Shown here one piece after another: positions 63,010 to 64,000 of a stretch of DNA of 64,000 nucleotides. The notes under the pieces are model-generated. The model saw nothing but the letters and a program-made list of their open reading frames with translations. It was not told the DNA's origin and searched no databases. How positions within the stretch are numbered: position 1 is the stretch's first letter; every line of letters starts with the position of its first letter. This DNA is from Tillus elongatus (Eukaryota > Arthropoda > Insecta > Coleoptera > Cleridae), in assembly GCA_964006375.1 (NCBI GenBank), contig OZ023268.1:86923358-86987357 (forward strand), in the 5' to 3' direction. The translations under genes and the position numbers were made by a program.

Positions 63010-63440
63010 TCTATAAGACAGTCAAGGTCATAACACATTGTTTATAAATTCTTGGTGTGGCGTTTTTAATGGCCATTTAATTGTACCATACAATCTTCCC
63101 AATGGAATAACAGTTGAGATATACCTAGATTTTATCGGAAACGTCTTGTCCGTTTTGTTAGAAAACGACCATATTGAGTAAATGTTTTTTAAACACGATG
63201 GAGCTCCTCTACGTTTCATATTAACTGCGAGAAATTTCTCAATCAAAATTTTACAAGCAGGTGGGCAGGCCGCGGTAGACCTATTTCATGGCCACCGACA
63301 TGTCTAGATTTGAATGTGGTGGATTACTTGTGGGGATACTTAAAAGCAATGGTTTATGCTGACGACAATAATAACGAGGAGCAATTGTTCGAAAGAACAA
63401 ACAATGCATGTGATAAAATAAGAAATAGTCCTGGTAAAAT
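63010..63440 (+). pseudogene. Mariner-type transposase fragment
   Basis: In shifting frames, FKHDGAPLRFILTARNF and FTSRWAGRGRPISWPP, then CLDLNVVDYLWGYLKAMVYA and EEQLFERTNNACDKIRNSPG. The order matches the second and third catalytic regions of DUF4817-type transposases. Frameshifted, no N-terminus. Confidence 0.7.
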
Positions 63441-63649
63441 TAGACCATTCAACAGTTTTCTTTAAAGGGCTGGAATATGCATAAACAAAAACAGGGCTCA
63501 TTTTGAACAGGATTTGTAAATTTAAATGTAATTACCCAAAATACTCTTCTTGATTTTCTGAAAATAATTTGTCTTAGTTTGTAAGATCCGTTTTTTAGTG
63601 TGCTAATTTGTTCTAAAAATTTAATTAATAATGATATGCGCAATTTAAA
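63441..63649. other. No recognised feature
   Basis: Spacer. Confidence 0.3.
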
Positions 63650-64000
63650 AATGTGAGTGCTGATAATTTAGAAAAATTTACTTACCTTCTGACAAATTGC
63701 GATTATTCTGCTGTTTATAGTGCTGATGTCAATGATTCCTTTAATAGCTTTGTACAGATTTTTGTCTCATGTCTGGACCAAGCATGTCCCATTGCAATGC
63801 GTTCTACCACTTGTAGCAATAACAGATCTTCTAAAAAATGGCTTACCGCAGAGATTGTCACTGAAAGCAACGACCTAAAAATTCTTTTTTGGTTAGCTAC
63901 GAACCTTAACGATCCCAAACTTCTTGAAGTATATAAAATAAAAAAGAAAGAGTTAAGCAAAAACATCAGTCTTGCAAAGAAGAACTACTATGGTCGACAG
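63650..64000 (+). pseudogene. LINE ORF2 linker between EN and RT, runs off the window
   Basis: An uninterrupted frame without ATG reads NVSADNLEKFTYLLTNCDYS, then SSKKWLTAEIVTESNDLKIL and LSKNISLAKKNYYGRQ at the window edge. KKW-x-T-x-E and the basic linker are typical of jockey/CR1-type ORF2 just before the RT. It may be 5'-truncated here and continue intact beyond 64000. Confidence 0.65.

Overview
The window is about 64 kb of AT-rich, intron- and transposon-dominated eukaryotic DNA. Gustatory-receptor-like sequence, mariner, CR1, Penelope and Gypsy relics, and hAT- and Helentron-like elements point to an insect. Short TCAGG runs (the telomere unit of many beetles) weakly suggest Coleoptera. 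No bacterial-style operon, rRNA or CRISPR array was seen. Almost all the recognisable content is mobile DNA in nested layers, and only four short segments look like possible host exons.

Layout. 1-9.4 kb holds relics of non-LTR and mariner-type elements, including two elements with very long terminal inverted repeats at 5.9-7.1 and 7.1-9.0 kb. 9.9-32.2 kb is dominated by one repeat family, here called family M. A full copy runs from AGTGAATTTTC to an end carrying the hairpin ACGCACTTGCTGCGT, and its middle usually carries a (TA)n or (TATATG)n microsatellite. Interspersed are a mariner pseudogene (11.3 kb), a mariner-type element (18.3-19.6 kb), a Penelope-like element (20.0-20.8 kb) and a candidate exon (26.0-26.2 kb). 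32-48 kb contains decayed family M copies, a 658-bp hAT-type element with an exact 8-bp target duplication, a second Penelope-like copy split by insertions, several foldbacks, two candidate exons and a jockey-like LINE relic. 48.3-55.4 kb is a decayed Ty3/Gypsy fragment split by a complete 5.7-kb I-group LINE with two intact ORFs and a perfect 14-bp target duplication. 55.6-64 kb holds a small acylation-motif ORF, transposase scraps, and a CR1-like LINE interrupted by an 841-bp segment with a gustatory-receptor-like exon. Further repeats and the edge of another LINE close the window.

The most interesting system is at 30.04-30.69 kb. Two complete 306-bp tandem units, plus a partial third, each carry a sequence that folds as a type I hammerhead ribozyme, with cleavage predicted after 30344 and 30650. 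This matches the architecture of metazoan retrozymes: small non-autonomous elements thought to propagate as self-cleaved circular RNAs using Penelope-like machinery. A second, cleaner hammerhead core lies at 62254-62296 next to a related flank. Degenerate relatives lie at 46.56 and 39.87-40.03 kb, and the two Penelope-like copies have hammerhead-like motifs in their tails. These assignments come from reading and hand-folding the sequence; no search or folding program was run.
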